Below the pieces are notes generated by a model that was given only the letters and a program-made list of their open reading frames with translations, searched no databases and had not been told where the DNA came from. DNA of 64,000 bases from the NCBI GenBank assembly GCA_964057225.1, contig CAXKVF010000076.1:682001-746000 (forward strand). The letters are read 5' to 3'. Below are positions 38,100 to 53,449 of this stretch, in pieces. Position 1 is the first letter of the stretch. Each line of letters opens with the position of its first letter. A program made the translations under genes and the position numbers. Origin of the DNA: Auanema rhodensis (lineage: Eukaryota; Nematoda; Chromadorea; Rhabditida; Rhabditidae).

Positions 38100-40560
38100 T
38101 GTACACGTGATGTGCACTTGGTATGTAACTCGCTTCACGTGAAAGATAAAGAGATGCGGTTTTCAAAATTAGATTCCCCATGTCCATATTAGTCTAAAAA
38201 CAAATTTTTATTGATATTGGTGCATGGTAACCATGACTTTGAAATTTACGTGAACTTCAATTTATGTTAATTAAATGTACACGTGATGTGCACTTGGTAT
38301 GTAACTCGCTTCACGTGAAAGATAAAGAGATGCGGTTTTCAAAATTAGATTCCCCATGTCCATATTAGTCTAAAAACATATTTTTATTGATATTGGTTCA
38401 TGGTAACCATGACTTTGAAATTTACGTGAACTTTAATTTATGCTAATTAAATGTACACGTGATGTGCACTTGGTATGTAACTCGCTTCACGTGAAAGATA
38501 AAGAGATGCGGTTTTCAAAATTATATTCCCCATGTCCATATTAGTCTAAAAACAAATTTTTATTGATATTGGTGCATGGTAACCATGACTTTGAAATTTA
38601 CGTGAACTTCAATTTATGTTAATTAAATGTACACGTGATGTGCACTTGGTATGTAACTCGCTTCACGTAAAAGATAAAGAGATGCGGTTTTCAAAATTAG
38701 ATTCCCCATGTCCATATTAGTCTAAAAACAAATTTTTATTGATATTGGTTCATGGTAACCATGACTTTGAAATTTACGTGAACTTTAATTTATGCTAATT
38801 AAATATACACGTGATGTGCACTTGGTATGTAACTCGCTTCACGTGAAAGATAAAGAGATGCGGTTTTCAAAATTAGATTCCCCATGTCCATATTAGTCTA
38901 AAAACAAATTTTTATTGATATTGCTTCATGGTAACCATGACTTTGAAGTTTACGTGAACTTTAATTTATGCTAATTAAATGTACACGTGATGTGCACTTG
39001 GTATGTAACTCGCTTCACGTGAAAGATGAAGAGATGCGGTTTTCAAAATTAGATTCCCCATGTCCATATTAGTCAAAAAACAAATTTTTATTGATATTGG
39101 TTCATGGTAACCATGACTTTGAAATTTACGTGAACTTTAATTTATGCTAATTAAATGTACACGTGATGTGCACTTGGTATGTAACTCGCTTCACGTGAAA
39201 GATAAAGAGATGCGGTTTTCAAAATTAGATTCCCCATGTCCATATTAGTCTAAAAACAAATTTTTATTGATATTGGTTCATGGTAACCATGACTTTGAAA
39301 TTTACGTGAACTTTAATTTATGCTAATTAAATGTACACGTGATGTGCACTTGGTATGTAACTCGCTTCACGTGAAAGATAAAGAGATGCGGTTTTCAAAA
39401 TTAGATTCCCCATGTCCATATTAGTCTAAAAACAAATTTTTATTGATATTGGTGCATGGTAACCATGACTTTGAAATTTACGTGAACTTCAATTTATGTT
39501 AATTAAATGTACACGTGATGTGCACTTGGTATGTAACTCGCTTCACGTGAAAGATAAAGAGATGCGGTTTTCAAAATTAGATTCCCCATGTCCATATTAG
39601 TCTAAAAACAAATTTTTATTGATATTGGTTCATGGTAACCATGACTTTGAAATTTACGTGAACTTTAATTTATGCTAATTAAATGTACACGTGATGTGCA
39701 CTTGGTATGTAACTCGCTTCACGTGAAAGATAAAGAGATGCGGTTTTCAAAATTAGATTCCCCATGTCCATATTAGTCTAAAAACAAATTTTTATTGATA
39801 TTGGTGCATGGTAACCATGACTTTGAAATTTACGTGAACTTCAATTTATGTTAATTAAATGTACACGTGATGTGCACTTGGTATGTAACTCGCTTCACGT
39901 AAAAGATAAAGAGATGCGGTTTTCAAAATTAGATTCCCCATGTCCATATTAGTCTAAAAACAAATTTTTATTGATATTGGTTCATGGTAACCATGACTTT
40001 GAAATTTACGTGAACTTTAATTTATGCTAATTAAATATACACGTGATGTGCACTTGGTATGTAACTCGCTTCACGTGAAAGATAAAGAGATGCGGTTTTC
40101 AAAATTAGATTCCCCATGTCCATATTAGTCTAAAAACAAATTTTTATTGATATTGCTTCATGGTAACCATGACTTTGAAGTTTACGTGAACTTTAATTTA
40201 TGCTAATTAAATGTACACGTGATGTGCACTTGGTATGTAACTCGCTTCACGTGAAAGATGAAGAGATGCGGTTTTCAAAATTAGATTCCCCATGTCCATA
40301 TTAGTCAAAAAACAAATTTTTATTGATATTGGTTCATGGTAACCATGACTTTGAAATTTACGTGAACTTTAATTTATGCTAATTAAATGTACACGTGATG
40401 TGCACTTGGTATGTAACTCGCTTCACGTGAAAGATAAAGAGATGCGGTTTTCAAAATTAGATTCCCCATGTCCATATTAGTCTAAAAACAAATTTTTATT
40501 GATATTGCTTCATGGTAACCATGACTTTGAAGTTTACGTGAACTTTAATTTATGCTAATT
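38100..40560 (-). repeat. Seven-monomer (1232-bp) tandem duplication in the right arm
   Basis: CTTCAATTTATGTT at 38258 and 39490 and at 38610 and 39842, GATGAAG near 39028 and 40260, and GTCAAAAAAC at 39075 and 40307 recur 1232 bp apart. The series is the mirror of left 22306-22770 (GTTTTTTGAC, TCTTCATC, AAACTTC, GTGTATATTT, AACATAAATTG). The private ACATATTTTT (about 38379) and TTATATTCC (about 38524) mark copy 1 only. Edges are approximate. Confidence 0.83.
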
Positions 40561-43500
40561 AAATGTACACGTGATGTGCACTTGGTATGTAACTCGCTTC
40601 ACGTGAAAGATGAAGAGATGCGGTTTTCAAAATTAGATTCCCCATGTCCATATTAGTCTAAAAACAAATTTTTATTGATATTGGTTCATGGTAACCATGA
40701 CTTTGAAATTTACGTGAACTTTAATTTATGCTAATTAAATGTACACGTGATGTGCACTTGGTATGTAACTCGCTTCACGTGAAAGATAAAGAGATGCGGT
40801 TTTCAAAATTAGATTCCCCATGTCCATATTAGTCTAAAAACAAATTTTTATTGATATTGGTGCATGGTAACCATGACTTTGAAATTTACGTGAACTTTAA
40901 TTTATGCTAATTAAATGTACACGTGATGTGCACTTGGTATGTAACTCGCTTCACGTGAAAGATAAAGAAATGCGGTTTTCAAAATTAGATTCCCCATGTC
41001 CATATTAGTCTAAAAACAAATTTTTATTGATATTGGTTCATGGTAACCATGACTTTGAAATTTACGTGAACTTTAATTTATGCTAATTAAATGTACACGT
41101 GATGTGCACTTGGTATGTAACTTGCTTCACGTGAAAGATAAAGAGATGCGGTTTTCAAAATTAGATTCCCCATGTCCATATTAGTCTAAAAACAAATTTT
41201 TATTGATATTGGTGCATGGTAACCATGATTTTGAAATTTACGTGAACTTTAATTTATGCTAATTAAATGTACACGTGATGTGCACTTGGTATGTAACTCG
41301 CTTCACGTGAAAGATAAAGAAATGCGGTTTTCAAAATTAGATTCCCCATGTCCATATTAGTCTAAAAACAAATTTTTATTGATATTGGTTCATGGTAACC
41401 ATGACTTTGAAATTTACGTGAACTTTAATTTATGCTAATTAAATGTACACGTGATGTGCACTTGGTATGTAACTCGCTTCACGTGAAAGATAAAGAGATG
41501 CGGTTTTCAAAATTAGATTCCCCATGTCCATATTAGTCTAAAAACAAATTTTTATTGATATTGCTTCATGGTAACCATGACTTTGAAATTTACGTGAACT
41601 TTAATTTATGCTAATTAAATGTACACGTGATGTGCACTTGGTATGTAACTCGCTTCACGTGAAAGATAAAGAGATGCGGTTTTCAAAATTAGATTCCCCA
41701 TGTCCATATTAGTCTAAAAACAAATTTTTATTGATATTGCTTCATGGTAACCATGACTTTGAAATTTACGTGAACTTTAATTTATGCTAATTAAATGTAC
41801 ACGTGATGTGCACTTGGTATGTAACTCGCTTCACGTGAAAGATAAAGAGATGCGGTTTTCAAAATTAGATTCCCCATGTCCATATTAGTCTAAAAACAAA
41901 TTTTTATTGATATTGGTTCATGGTAACCATGACTTTGAAATTTACGTGAACTTTAATTTATGCTAATTAAATGTACACGTGATGTGCACTTGGTATGTAA
42001 CTCGCTTCACGTGAAAGATAAAGAGATGCGGTTTTCAAAATTAGATTCCCCATGTCCATATTAGTCTAAAAACAAATTTTTATTGATATTGGTTCATGGT
42101 AACCATGACTTTGAAATTTACGTGAACTTTAATTTATGCTAATTAAATGTACACGTGATGTGCACTTGGTATGTAACTCGCTTCACGTGAAAGATAAAGA
42201 GATGCGGTTTTCAAAATTAGATTCCCCATGTCCATATTAGTCTAAAAACAAATTTTTATTGATATTGGTTCATGGTAACCATGACTTTGAAATTTACGTG
42301 AACTTTAATTTATGCTAATTAAATGTACACGTGATGTGCACTTGGTATGTAACTCGCTTCACGTGAAAGATAAAGAGATGCGGTTTTCAAAATTAGATTC
42401 CCCATGTCCATATTAGTCTAAAAACAAATTTTTATTGATATTGGTGCATGGTAACCATGACTTTGAAATTTACGTGAACTTTAATTTATGCTAATTAAAT
42501 GTACACGTGATGTGCACTTGGTATGTAACTCGCTTCACGTGAAAGATAAAGAGATGCGGTTTTCAAAATTAGATTCCCCATGTCCATATTAGTCTAAAAA
42601 CAAATTTTTATTGATATTGGTTCATGGTAACCATGACTTTGAAATTTACGTGAACTTTAATTTATGCTAATTAAATGTACACGTGATGTGCACTTGGTAT
42701 GTAACTCGCTTCACGTGAAAGATAAAGAGATGCGGTTTTCAAAATTAGATTCCCCATGTCCATATTAGTCTAAAAACAAATTTTTATTGATATTGCTTAA
42801 TGGTAACCATGACTTTGAAGTTTACGTGAACTTTAATTTATGCTAATTAAATGTACACGTGATGTGCACTTGGTATGTAACTCGCTTCACGTGAAAGATA
42901 AAGAGATGCGGTTTTCAAAATTAGATTCCCCATGTCCATATTAGTCTAAAAACAAATTTTTATTGATATTGGTTCATGGTAACCATGACTTTGAAATTTA
43001 CGTGAACTTTAATTTATGCTAATTAAATGTACACGTGATGTGCACTTGGTATGTAACTCGCTTCACGTGAAAGATAAAGAGATGCGGTTTTCAAAATTAG
43101 ATTCCCCATGTCCATATTAGTCTAAAAACAAATTTTTATTGATATTGGTTCATGGTAACCATGACTTTGAAATTTACGTGAACTTTAATTTATGCTAATT
43201 AAATGTACACGTGATGTGCACTTGGTATGTAACTCGCTTCACGTGAAAGATAAAGAGATGCGGTTTTCAAAATTAGATTCCCCATGTCCATATTAGTCTA
43301 AAAACAAATTTTTATTGATATTGCTTCATGGTAACCATGACTTTGAAGTTTACGTGAACTTTAATTTATGCTAATTAAATGTACACGTGATGTGCACTTG
43401 GTATGTAACTCGCTTCACGTGAAAGATAAAGAGATGCGGTTTTCAAAATTAGATTCCCCATGTCCATATTAGTCTAAAAACAAATTTTTATTGATATTGG

Positions 43501-46500
43501 TTCATGGTAACCATGACTTTGAAATTTACGTGAACTTTAATTTATGCTAATTAAATGTACACGTGATGTGCACTTGGTATGTAACTCGCTTCACGTGAAA
43601 GATAAAGAGATGCGGTTTTCAAAATTAGATTCCCCATGTCCATATTAGTCTAAAAACAAATTTTTATTGATATTGGTTCATGGTAACCATGACTTTGAAA
43701 TTTACGTGAACTTTAATTTATGCTAATTAAATGTACACGTGATGTGCACTTGGTATGTAACTCGCTTCACGTGAAAGATAAAGAGATGCGGTTTTCAAAA
43801 TTAGATTCCCCATGTCCATATTAGTCTAAAAACAAATTTTTATTGATATTGGTTCATGGTAACCATGACTTTGAAATTTACGTGAACTTTAATTTATGCT
43901 AATTAAATGTACACGTGATGTGCACTTGGTATGTAACTCGCTTCACGTGAAAGATAAAGAGATGCGGTTTTCAAAATTAGATTCCCCATGTCCATATTAG
44001 TCTAAAAACAAATTTTTATTGATATTGGTGCATGGTAACCATGACTTTGAAATTTACGTGAACTGTAATTTATGCTAATTAAATGTACACGTGATGTGCA
44101 CTTGGTATGTAACTCGCTTCACGTGAAAGATAAAGAGATGCGGTTTTCAAAATTAGATTCCCCATGTCCATATTAGTCTAAAAACAAATTTTTATTGATA
44201 TTGGTGCATGGTAACCATGACTTTGAATTTTACGTGAACTTTAATTTATGCTAATTAAATGTACACGTGATGTGCACTTGGTATGTAACTCGCTTCACGT
44301 GAAAGATAAAGAGATGCGGTTTTCAAAATTAGATTCCCCATGTCCATATTAGTCTAAAAACAAATTTTTATTGATATTGGTTCATGGTAACCATGACTTT
44401 GAAATTTACGTGAACTTTAATTTATGCTAATTAAATGTACACGTGATGTGCACTTGGTATGTAACTCGCTTCACGTGAAAGATAAAGAGATGCGGTTTTC
44501 AAAATTAGATTCCCCATGTCCATATTAGTCTAAAAACAAATTTTTATTGATATTGGTTCATGGTAACCATGACTTTGAAATTTACGTGAACTTTAATTTA
44601 TGCTAATTAAATGTACACGTGATGTGCACTTGGTATGTAACTCGCTTCACGTGAAAGATAAAGAGATGCGGTTTTCAAAATTAGATTCCCCATGTCCATA
44701 TTAGTCTAAAAACAAATTTTTATTGATATTGGTTCATGGTAACCATGACTTTGAAATTTACGTGAACTTTAATTTATGCTAATTAAATGTACACGTGATG
44801 TGCACTTGGTATGTAACTCGCTTCACGTGAAAGATAAAGAGATGCGGTTTTCAAAATTAGATTCCCCATGTCCATATTAGTCTAAGAACAAATTTTTATT
44901 GATATTGGTTCATGGTAACCATGACTTTGAAATTTACGTGAACTTTAATTTATGCTAATTAAATGTACACGTGATGTGCACTTGGTATGTAACTCGCTTC
45001 ACGTGAAAGATAAAGAGATGCGGTTTTCAAAATTAGATTCCCCATGTCCATATTAGTCTAAAAACAAATTTTTATTGATATTGGTTCATGGTAACCATGA
45101 CTTTGAAATTTACGTGAACTTTAATTTATGCTAATTAAATGTACACGTGATGTGCACTTGGTATGTAACTCGCTTCACGTGAAAGATAAAGAGATGCGGT
45201 TTTCAAAATTAGATTCCCCATGTCCATATTAGTCTAAGAACAAATTTTTATTGATATTGGTGCATGGTAACCATGACTTTGAAATTTACGTGAACTTTAA
45301 TTTATGCTAATTAAATGTACACGTGATGTGCACTTGGTATGTAACTCGCTTCACGTGAAAGATAAAGAAATGCGGTTCTCAAAATTAGATTCCCCATGTC
45401 CATATTAGTCTAAAAACAAATTTTTATTGATATTGGTTCATGGTAACCATGACTTTGAAATTTACGTGAACTTTAATTTATGCTAATTAAATGTACACGT
45501 GATGTGCACTTGGTATGTAACTCGCTTCACGTGAAAGATAAAGAGATGCGGTTTTCAAAATTAGATTCCCCATGTCCATATTAGTTTAAAAACAAATTTT
45601 TATTGATATTGCTTCATGGTAACCATGACTTTGAAATTTACGTGAACTTTAATTTATGCTAATTAAATGTGCACGTGATGTGCACTTGGTATGTAACTCG
45701 CTTCACGTGAAAGATAAAGAGATGCGGTTTTCAAAATTAGATTCCCCATGTCCATATTAGTCTAAAAACAAATTTTTATTGATATTGGTTCATGGTAACC
45801 ATGACTTTGAAATTTACGTGAACTTTAATTTATGCTAATTAAATGTACACGTGATGTGCACTTGGTATGTAACTCGCTTCACGTGAAAGATAAAGAGATG
45901 CGGTTTTCAAAATTAGATTCCCCATGTCCATATTAGTCTAAAAACAAATTTTTATTGATATTGGTTCATGGTAACCATGACTTTGAAATTTACGTGAACT
46001 TTAATTTATGCTAATTAAATGTACACGTGATGTGCACTTGGTATGTAACTCGCTTCACGTGAAAGATAAAGAGATGCGGTTTTCAAAATTAGATTCCCCA
46101 TGTCCATATTAGTCTAAAAACAAATTTTTATTGATATTGGTTCATGGTAACCATGACTTTGAAATTTACGTGAACTTTAATTTATGCTAATTAAATGTAC
46201 ACGTGATGTGCACTTGGTATGTAACTCGCTTCACGTGAAAGATAAAGAGATGCGGTTTTCAAAATTAGATTCCCCATGTCCATATTAGTCTAAAAACAAA
46301 TTTTTATTGATATTGGTTCATGGTAACCATGACTTTGAAATTTACGTGAACTTTAATTTATGCTAATTAAATGTACACGTGATGTGCACTTGGTATGTAA
46401 CTCGCTTCACGTGAAAGATAAAGAGATGCGGTTTTCAAAATTAGATTCCCCATGTCCATATTAGTCTAAAAACAAATTTTTATTGATATTGCTTCATTGT

Positions 46501-48799
46501 AACCATGACTTTGAAATTTACGTGAACTTTAATTTATGCTAATTAAATGTGCACGTGATGTGCACTTGGTATGTAACTCGCTTCACGTGAAAGATAAAGA
46601 GATGCGGTTTTCAAAATTAGATTCCCCATGTCCATATTAGTCTAAAAACAAATTTTTATTGATATTGGTTCATGGTAACCATGACTTTGAAATTTACGTG
46701 AACTTTAATTTATGCTAATTAAATGTACACTTGATGAGCACTTGGTATGTAACTCGCTTCACGTGAAAGATGAAGAGATGCGGTTTTCACAATTAGATTC
46801 CCCATGTCCATATTAGTCTAAAAACAAATTTTTATTGATATTGGTGCATGGTAACCATGACTTTGAAATTTACGTGAACTTTAATTTATGCTAATTAAAT
46901 GTACACGTGATGTGCACTTGGTATGTAACTCGCTTCACGTGAAAGATAAAGAGATGCGGTTTTCAAAATTAGATTCCTCATGTCCATATTAGTCTAAAAA
47001 CAAATTTTTATTGATATTGCTTCATGGTAACCATGACTTTGAAATTTACGTGAACTTTAATTTATGCTAATTAAATGTACACGTGATGTGCACTTGGTAT
47101 GTAACTCGCTTCACGTGAAAGATAAAGAGATGCGGTTTTCAAAATTAGATTCCCCATGTCCATATTAGTCTAAAAACAAATTTTTATTGATATTGGTGCA
47201 TGGTAACCATGACTTTGAAATTTACGTGAACTTTAATTTATGCTAATTAAATGTACACGTGATGTGCACTTGGTATGTAACTCGCTTCACGTGAAAGATA
47301 AAGAGATGCGGTTTTCAAAATTAGATTCCCCATGTCCATATTAGTCTAAAAACAAATTTTTATTGATATTGGTTCATGGTAACCATGACTTTGAAATTTA
47401 CGTGAACTTTAATTTATGCTAATTAAATGTACACGTGATGTGCACTTGGTATGTAACTCGCTTCACGTGAAAGATAAAGAGATGCGGTTTTCAAAATTAG
47501 ATTCCCCATGTCCATATTAGTCTAAAAACAAATTTTTATTGATATTGCTTCATGGTAACCATGACTTTGAAATTTACGTGAACTTTAATTTATGCTAATT
47601 AAATGTACACGTGATGTGCACTTGGTATGTAACTCGCTTCACGTGAAAGATAAAGAGATGCGGTTTTCAAAATTAGATTCCCCATGTCCATATTAGTCTA
47701 AAAACAAATTTTTATTGATATTGCTTCATGGTAACCATGACTTTGAAATTTACGTGAACTTTAATTTATGCTAATTAAATGTACACGTGATGTGCACTTG
47801 GTATGTAACTCGCTTCACGTGAAAGATAAAGAGATGCGGTTTTCAAAATTAGATTCCCCATGTCCATATTAGTCTAAAAACAAATTTTTATTGATATTGG
47901 TTCATGGTAACCATGACTTTGAAATTTACGTGAACTTTAATTTATGCTAATTAAATGTACACGTGATGTGCACTTGGTATGTAACTCGCTTCACGTGAAA
48001 GATAAAGAGATGCGGTTTTCAAAATTAGATTCCCCATGTCCATATTAGTCTAAAAACAAATTTTTATTGATATTGGTTCATGGTAACCATGACTTTGAAA
48101 TTTACGTGAACTTTAATTTATGCTAATTAAATGTACACGTGATGTGCACTTGGTATGTAACTCGCTTCACGTGAAAGATAAAGAGATGCGGTTTTCAAAA
48201 TTAGATTCCCCATGTCCATATTAGTCTAAAAACAAATTTTTATTGATATTGGTTCATGGTAACCATGACTTTGAAATTTACGTGAACTTTAATTTATGCT
48301 AATTAAATGTACACGTGATGTGCACTTGGTATGTAACTCGCTTCACGTGAAAGATAAAGAGATGCGGTTTTCAAAATTAGATTCCCCATGTCCATATTAG
48401 TCTAAAAACAAATTTTTATTGATATTGCTTCATGGTAACCATGACTTTGAAATTTACGTGAACTTTAATTTATGCTAATTAAATGTACACGTGATGTGCA
48501 CTTGGTATGTAACTCGCTTCACGTGAAAGATAAAGAGATGCGGTTTTCAAAATTAGATTCCCCATGTCCATATTAGTCTAAAAACAAATTTTTATTGATA
48601 TTGGTTCATGGTAACCATGACTTTGAAATTTACGTGAACTTTAATTTATGCTAATTAAATGTACACGTGATGTGCACTTGGTATGTAACTCGCTTCACGT
48701 GAAAGATAAAGAGATGCGGTTTTCAAAATTAGATTCCCCATGTCCATATTAGTCTAAAAACAAATTTTTATTGATATTGGTTCATGGTAACCATGACTT

Positions 48800-51700
48800 T
48801 GAAATTTACGTGAACTTTAATTTATGCTAATTAAATGTACACGTGATGTGCACTTGGTATGTAACTCGCTTCCCGTGAAAGATAAAGAGATCCGGTTTTC
48901 AAAATTAGATTCCCCATGTCCATATTAGTCTAAAAACAAATTTTTATTGATATTGCTTCATGGTAACCATGACTTTGAAGTTTACGTGAACTTTAATTTA
49001 TGCTAATTAAATGTACACGTGATGTGCACTTGGTATGTAACTCGCTTCACGTGAAAGATAAAGAGATGCGGTTTTCAAAATTAGATTCCCCATGTCCATA
49101 TTAGTCTAAAAACAAATTTTTATTGATATTGGTTCATGGTAACCATGACTTTGAAATTTACGTGAACTTTAATTTATGCTAATTAAATGTACACGTGATG
49201 TGCACTTGGTATGTAACTCGCTTCACGTGAAAGATAAAGAGATGCGGTTTTCAAAATTAGATTCCCCATGTCCATATTAGTCTAAAAACAAATTTTTATT
49301 GATATTGCTTCATGGTAACCATGACTTTGAAATTTACGTGAACTTTAATTTATGCTAATTAAATGTACACGTGATGTGCACTTGGTATGTAACTCGCTTC
49401 ACGTGAAAGATAAAGAGATGCGGTTTTCAAAATTAGATTCCCCATGTCCATATTAGTCTAAAAACAAATTTTTATTGATATTGGTTCATGGTAACCATGA
49501 CTTTGAAATTTACGTGAACTTTAATTTATGCTAATTAAATGTACACGTGATGTGCACTTGGTATGTAACTCGCTTCACGTGAAAGATAAAGAGATGCGGT
49601 TTTCAAAATTAGATTCCCCATGTCCATATTAGTCTAAAAACAAATTTTTATTGATATTGGTTCATGGTAACCATGACTTTGAAATTTACGTGAACTTTAA
49701 TTTATGCTAATTAAATGTACACGTGATGTGCACTTGGTATGTAACTCGCTTCCCGTGAAAGATAAAGAGATCCGGTTTTCAAAATTAGATTCCCCATGTC
49801 CATATTAGTCTAAAAACAAATTTTTATTGATATTGCTTCATGGTAACCATGACTTTGAAGTTTACGTGAACTTTAATTTATGCTAATTAAATGTACACGT
49901 GATGTGCACTTGGTATGTAACTCGCTTCACGTGAAAGATAAAGAGATGCGGTTTTCAAAATTAGATTCCCCATGTCCATATTAGTCTAAAAACAAATTTT
50001 TATTGATATTGGTTCATGGTAACCATGACTTTGAAATTTACGTGAACTTTAATTTATGCTAATTAAATGTACACGTGATGTGCACTTGGTATGTAACTCG
50101 CTTCACGTGAAAGATAAAGAGATGCGGTTTTCAAAATTAGATCCCCCATGTCCATATTAGTCTAAAAACAAATTTTTATTGATATTGGTGCATGGTAACC
50201 ATGACTTTGAAATTTACGTGAACTTAAATTTATGCTAATTAAATGTACACGTGATGTGCACTTGGTATGTAACTCGCTTCACGTGAAAGATAAAGAGATG
50301 CGGTTTTCAAAATTAGATTCCCCATGTCCATATTAGTCTAAAAACAAATTTTTATTGATATTGGTGCATGGTAACCATGACTTTGAAATTTACGTGAACT
50401 TTAATTTATGCTAATTAAATGTACACGTGATGTGCACTTGGTATGTAACTCGCTTCACGTGAAAGATAAAGAGATGCGGTTTTCAAAATTAGATTCCCCA
50501 TGTCCATATTAGTCTAAAAACAAATTTTTATTGATATTGCTTCATAGTAACCATGACTTTGAAATTTACGTGAACTTTAATTTATGCTAATTAAATGTAC
50601 ACGTGATGTGCACTTGGTATGTAACTCGCTTCACGTGAAAGATAAAGAGATGCGGTTTTCAAAATTAGATTCCCCATGTCCATATTAGTCTAAAAACAAA
50701 TTTTTATTGATATTGGTTCATGGTAACCATGACTTTGAAATTTACGTGAACTTTAATTTATGCTAATTAAATGTACACGTGGTGTGCACTTGGTATGTAA
50801 CTCGCTTCACGTGAAAGATAAAGAGATGCGGTTTTCAAAATTAGATTCCCCATGTCCATATTAGTCTAAAAACAAATTTTTATTGATATTGGTTCATGGT
50901 AACCATGACTTTGAAATTTACGTGAACTTTAATTTATGCTAATTAAATGTACACGTGATGTGCACTTGGTATGTAACTCGCTTCACGTGAAAGATAAAGA
51001 GATGCGGTTTTCAAAATTAGATTCCCCATGTCCATATTAGTCTAAAAACAAATTTTTATTGATATTGGTTCATGGTAACCATGACTTTGAAATTTACGTG
51101 AACTTTAATTTATGCTAATTAAATGTACACGTGATGTGCACTTGGTATGTAACTCGCTTCACGTGAAAGATAAAGAGATGCGGTTTTCAAAATTAGATTC
51201 CCCATGTCCATATTAGTCTAAAAACAAATTTTTATTGATATTGGTTCATGGTAACCATGACTTTGAAATTTACGTGAACTTTAATTTATGCTAATTAAAT
51301 GTACACGTGATGTGCACTTGGTATGTAACTCGCTTCACGTGAAAGATAAAGAGATGCGGTTTCCAAAATTAGATTCCCCATGTCCATATTAGTCTAAAAA
51401 CAAATTTTTATTGATATTGCTTCATGGTAACCATGACTTTGAAATTTACGTGAACTTTAATTTATGCTAATTAAATGTACACGTGATGTGCACTTGGTAT
51501 GTAACTCGCTTCACGTGAAAGATAAAGAGATGCGGTTTTCAAAATTAGATTCCCCATGTCCATATTAGTCTAAAAACAAATTTTTATTGATATTGGTTCA
51601 TGGTAACCATGACTTTGAAATTTACGTGAACTTTAATTTATGCTAATTAAATGTACACGTGATGTGCACTTGGTATGTAACTCGCTTCCCGTGAAAGATA

Positions 51701-52800
51701 AAGAGATCCGGTTTTCAAAATTAGATTCCCCATGTCCATATTAGTCTAAAAACAAATTTTTATTGATATTGCTTCATGGTAACCATGACTTTGAAGTTTA
51801 CGTGAACTTTAATTTATGCTAATTAAATGTACACGTGATGTGCACTTGGTATGTAACTCGCTTCACGTGAAAGATAAAGAGATGCGGTTTTCAAAATTAG
51901 ATTCCCCATGTCCATATTAGTCTAAAAACAAATTTTTATTGATATTGGTTCATGGTAACCATGACTTTGAAATTTACGTGAACTTTAATTTATGCTAATT
52001 AAATGTACACGTGATGTGCACTTGGTATGTAACTCGCTTCACGTGAAAGATAAAGAGATGCGGTTTTCAAAATTAGATCCCCCATGTCCATATTAGTCTA
52101 AAAACAAATTTTTATTGATATTGGTGCATGGTAACCATGACTTTGAAATTTACGTGAACTTAAATTTATGCTAATTAAATGTACACGTGATGTGCACTTG
52201 GTATGTAACTCGCTTCACGTGAAAGATAAAGAGATGCGGTTTTCAAAATTAGATTCCCCATGTCCATATTAGTCTAAAAACAAATTTTTATTGATATTGG
52301 TGCATGGTAACCATGACTTTGAAATTTACGTGAACTTTAATTTATGCTAATTAAATGTACACGTGATGTGCACTTGGTATGTAACTCGCTTCACGTGAAA
52401 GATAAAGAGATGCGGTTTTCAAAATTAGATTCCCCATGTCCATATTAGTCTAAAAACAAATTTTTATTGATATTGCTTCATAGTAACCATGACTTTGAAA
52501 TTTACGTGAACTTTAATTTATGCTAATTAAATGTACACGTGATGTGCACTTGGTATGTAACTCGCTTCACGTGAAAGATAAAGAGATGCGGTTTTCAAAA
52601 TTAGATTCCCCATGTCCATATTAGTCTAAAAACAAATTTTTATTGATATTGGTTCATGGTAACCATGACTTTGAAATTTACGTGAACTTTAATTTATGCT
52701 AATTAAATGTACACGTGGTGTGCACTTGGTATGTAACTCGCTTCACGTGAAAGATAAAGAGATGCGGTTTTCAAAATTAGATTCCCCAGGTCCATATTAG
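48800..52800 (-). repeat. Mirror of the left-arm 11-monomer blocks
   Basis: Inverted counterparts of left 8.6-12.6 kb. The A-to-C change in TTCCCGTG is at 48873, 49753 and 51689, at spacings of 880 and 1936 bp, equal to left 12507, 11627 and 9691. Every pair adds to 61380. Between them come GATCCCCC (50143 and 52079), AACTTAAATTT (about 50226 and 52161), CATAGTAACC (about 50545 and 52481) and CGTGGTGTGC (50782 and 52718), in the mirrored order and spacing of left 11.2 and 10.6 kb. The left-arm CAAGTG change (9161) is absent from both copies. Confidence 0.9.
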
Positions 52801-53449
52801 TCTAAAAACAAATTTTTATTGATATTGGTTCATGGTAACCATGACTTTGAAATTTACGTGAACTTTAATTTATGCTAATTAAATGTACACGTGATGTGCA
52901 CTTGGTATGTAACTCGCTTCACGTGAAAGATAAAGAGATGCGGTTTTCAAAATTAGATTCCCCATGTCCATATTAGTCTAAAAACAAATTTTTATTGATA
53001 TTGGTTCATGGTAACCATGACTTTGAAATTTACGTGAACTTTAATTTATGCTAATTAAATGTACACGTGATGTGCACTTGGTATGTAACTCGCTTCACGT
53101 GAAAGATAAAGAGATGTGGTTTTCAAAATTAGATTCCCCATGTCCATATTAGTCTAAAAACAAATTTTTATTGATATTGGTTCATGGTAACCATGACTTT
53201 GAAATTTACGTGAACTTTAATTTATGCTAATTAAATGTACACGTGATGTGCACTTGGTATGTAACTCGCTTCACGTGAAAGATAAAGAGATGCGGTTTTC
53301 AAAATTAGATTCCCCATGTCCATATTAGTCTAAAAACAAATTTTTATTGATATTGGTTCATGGTAACCATGACTTTGAAATTTACGTGAACTTTAATTTA
53401 TGCTAATTAAATGTACACGTGATGTGCACTTGGTATGTAACTCGCTTCA

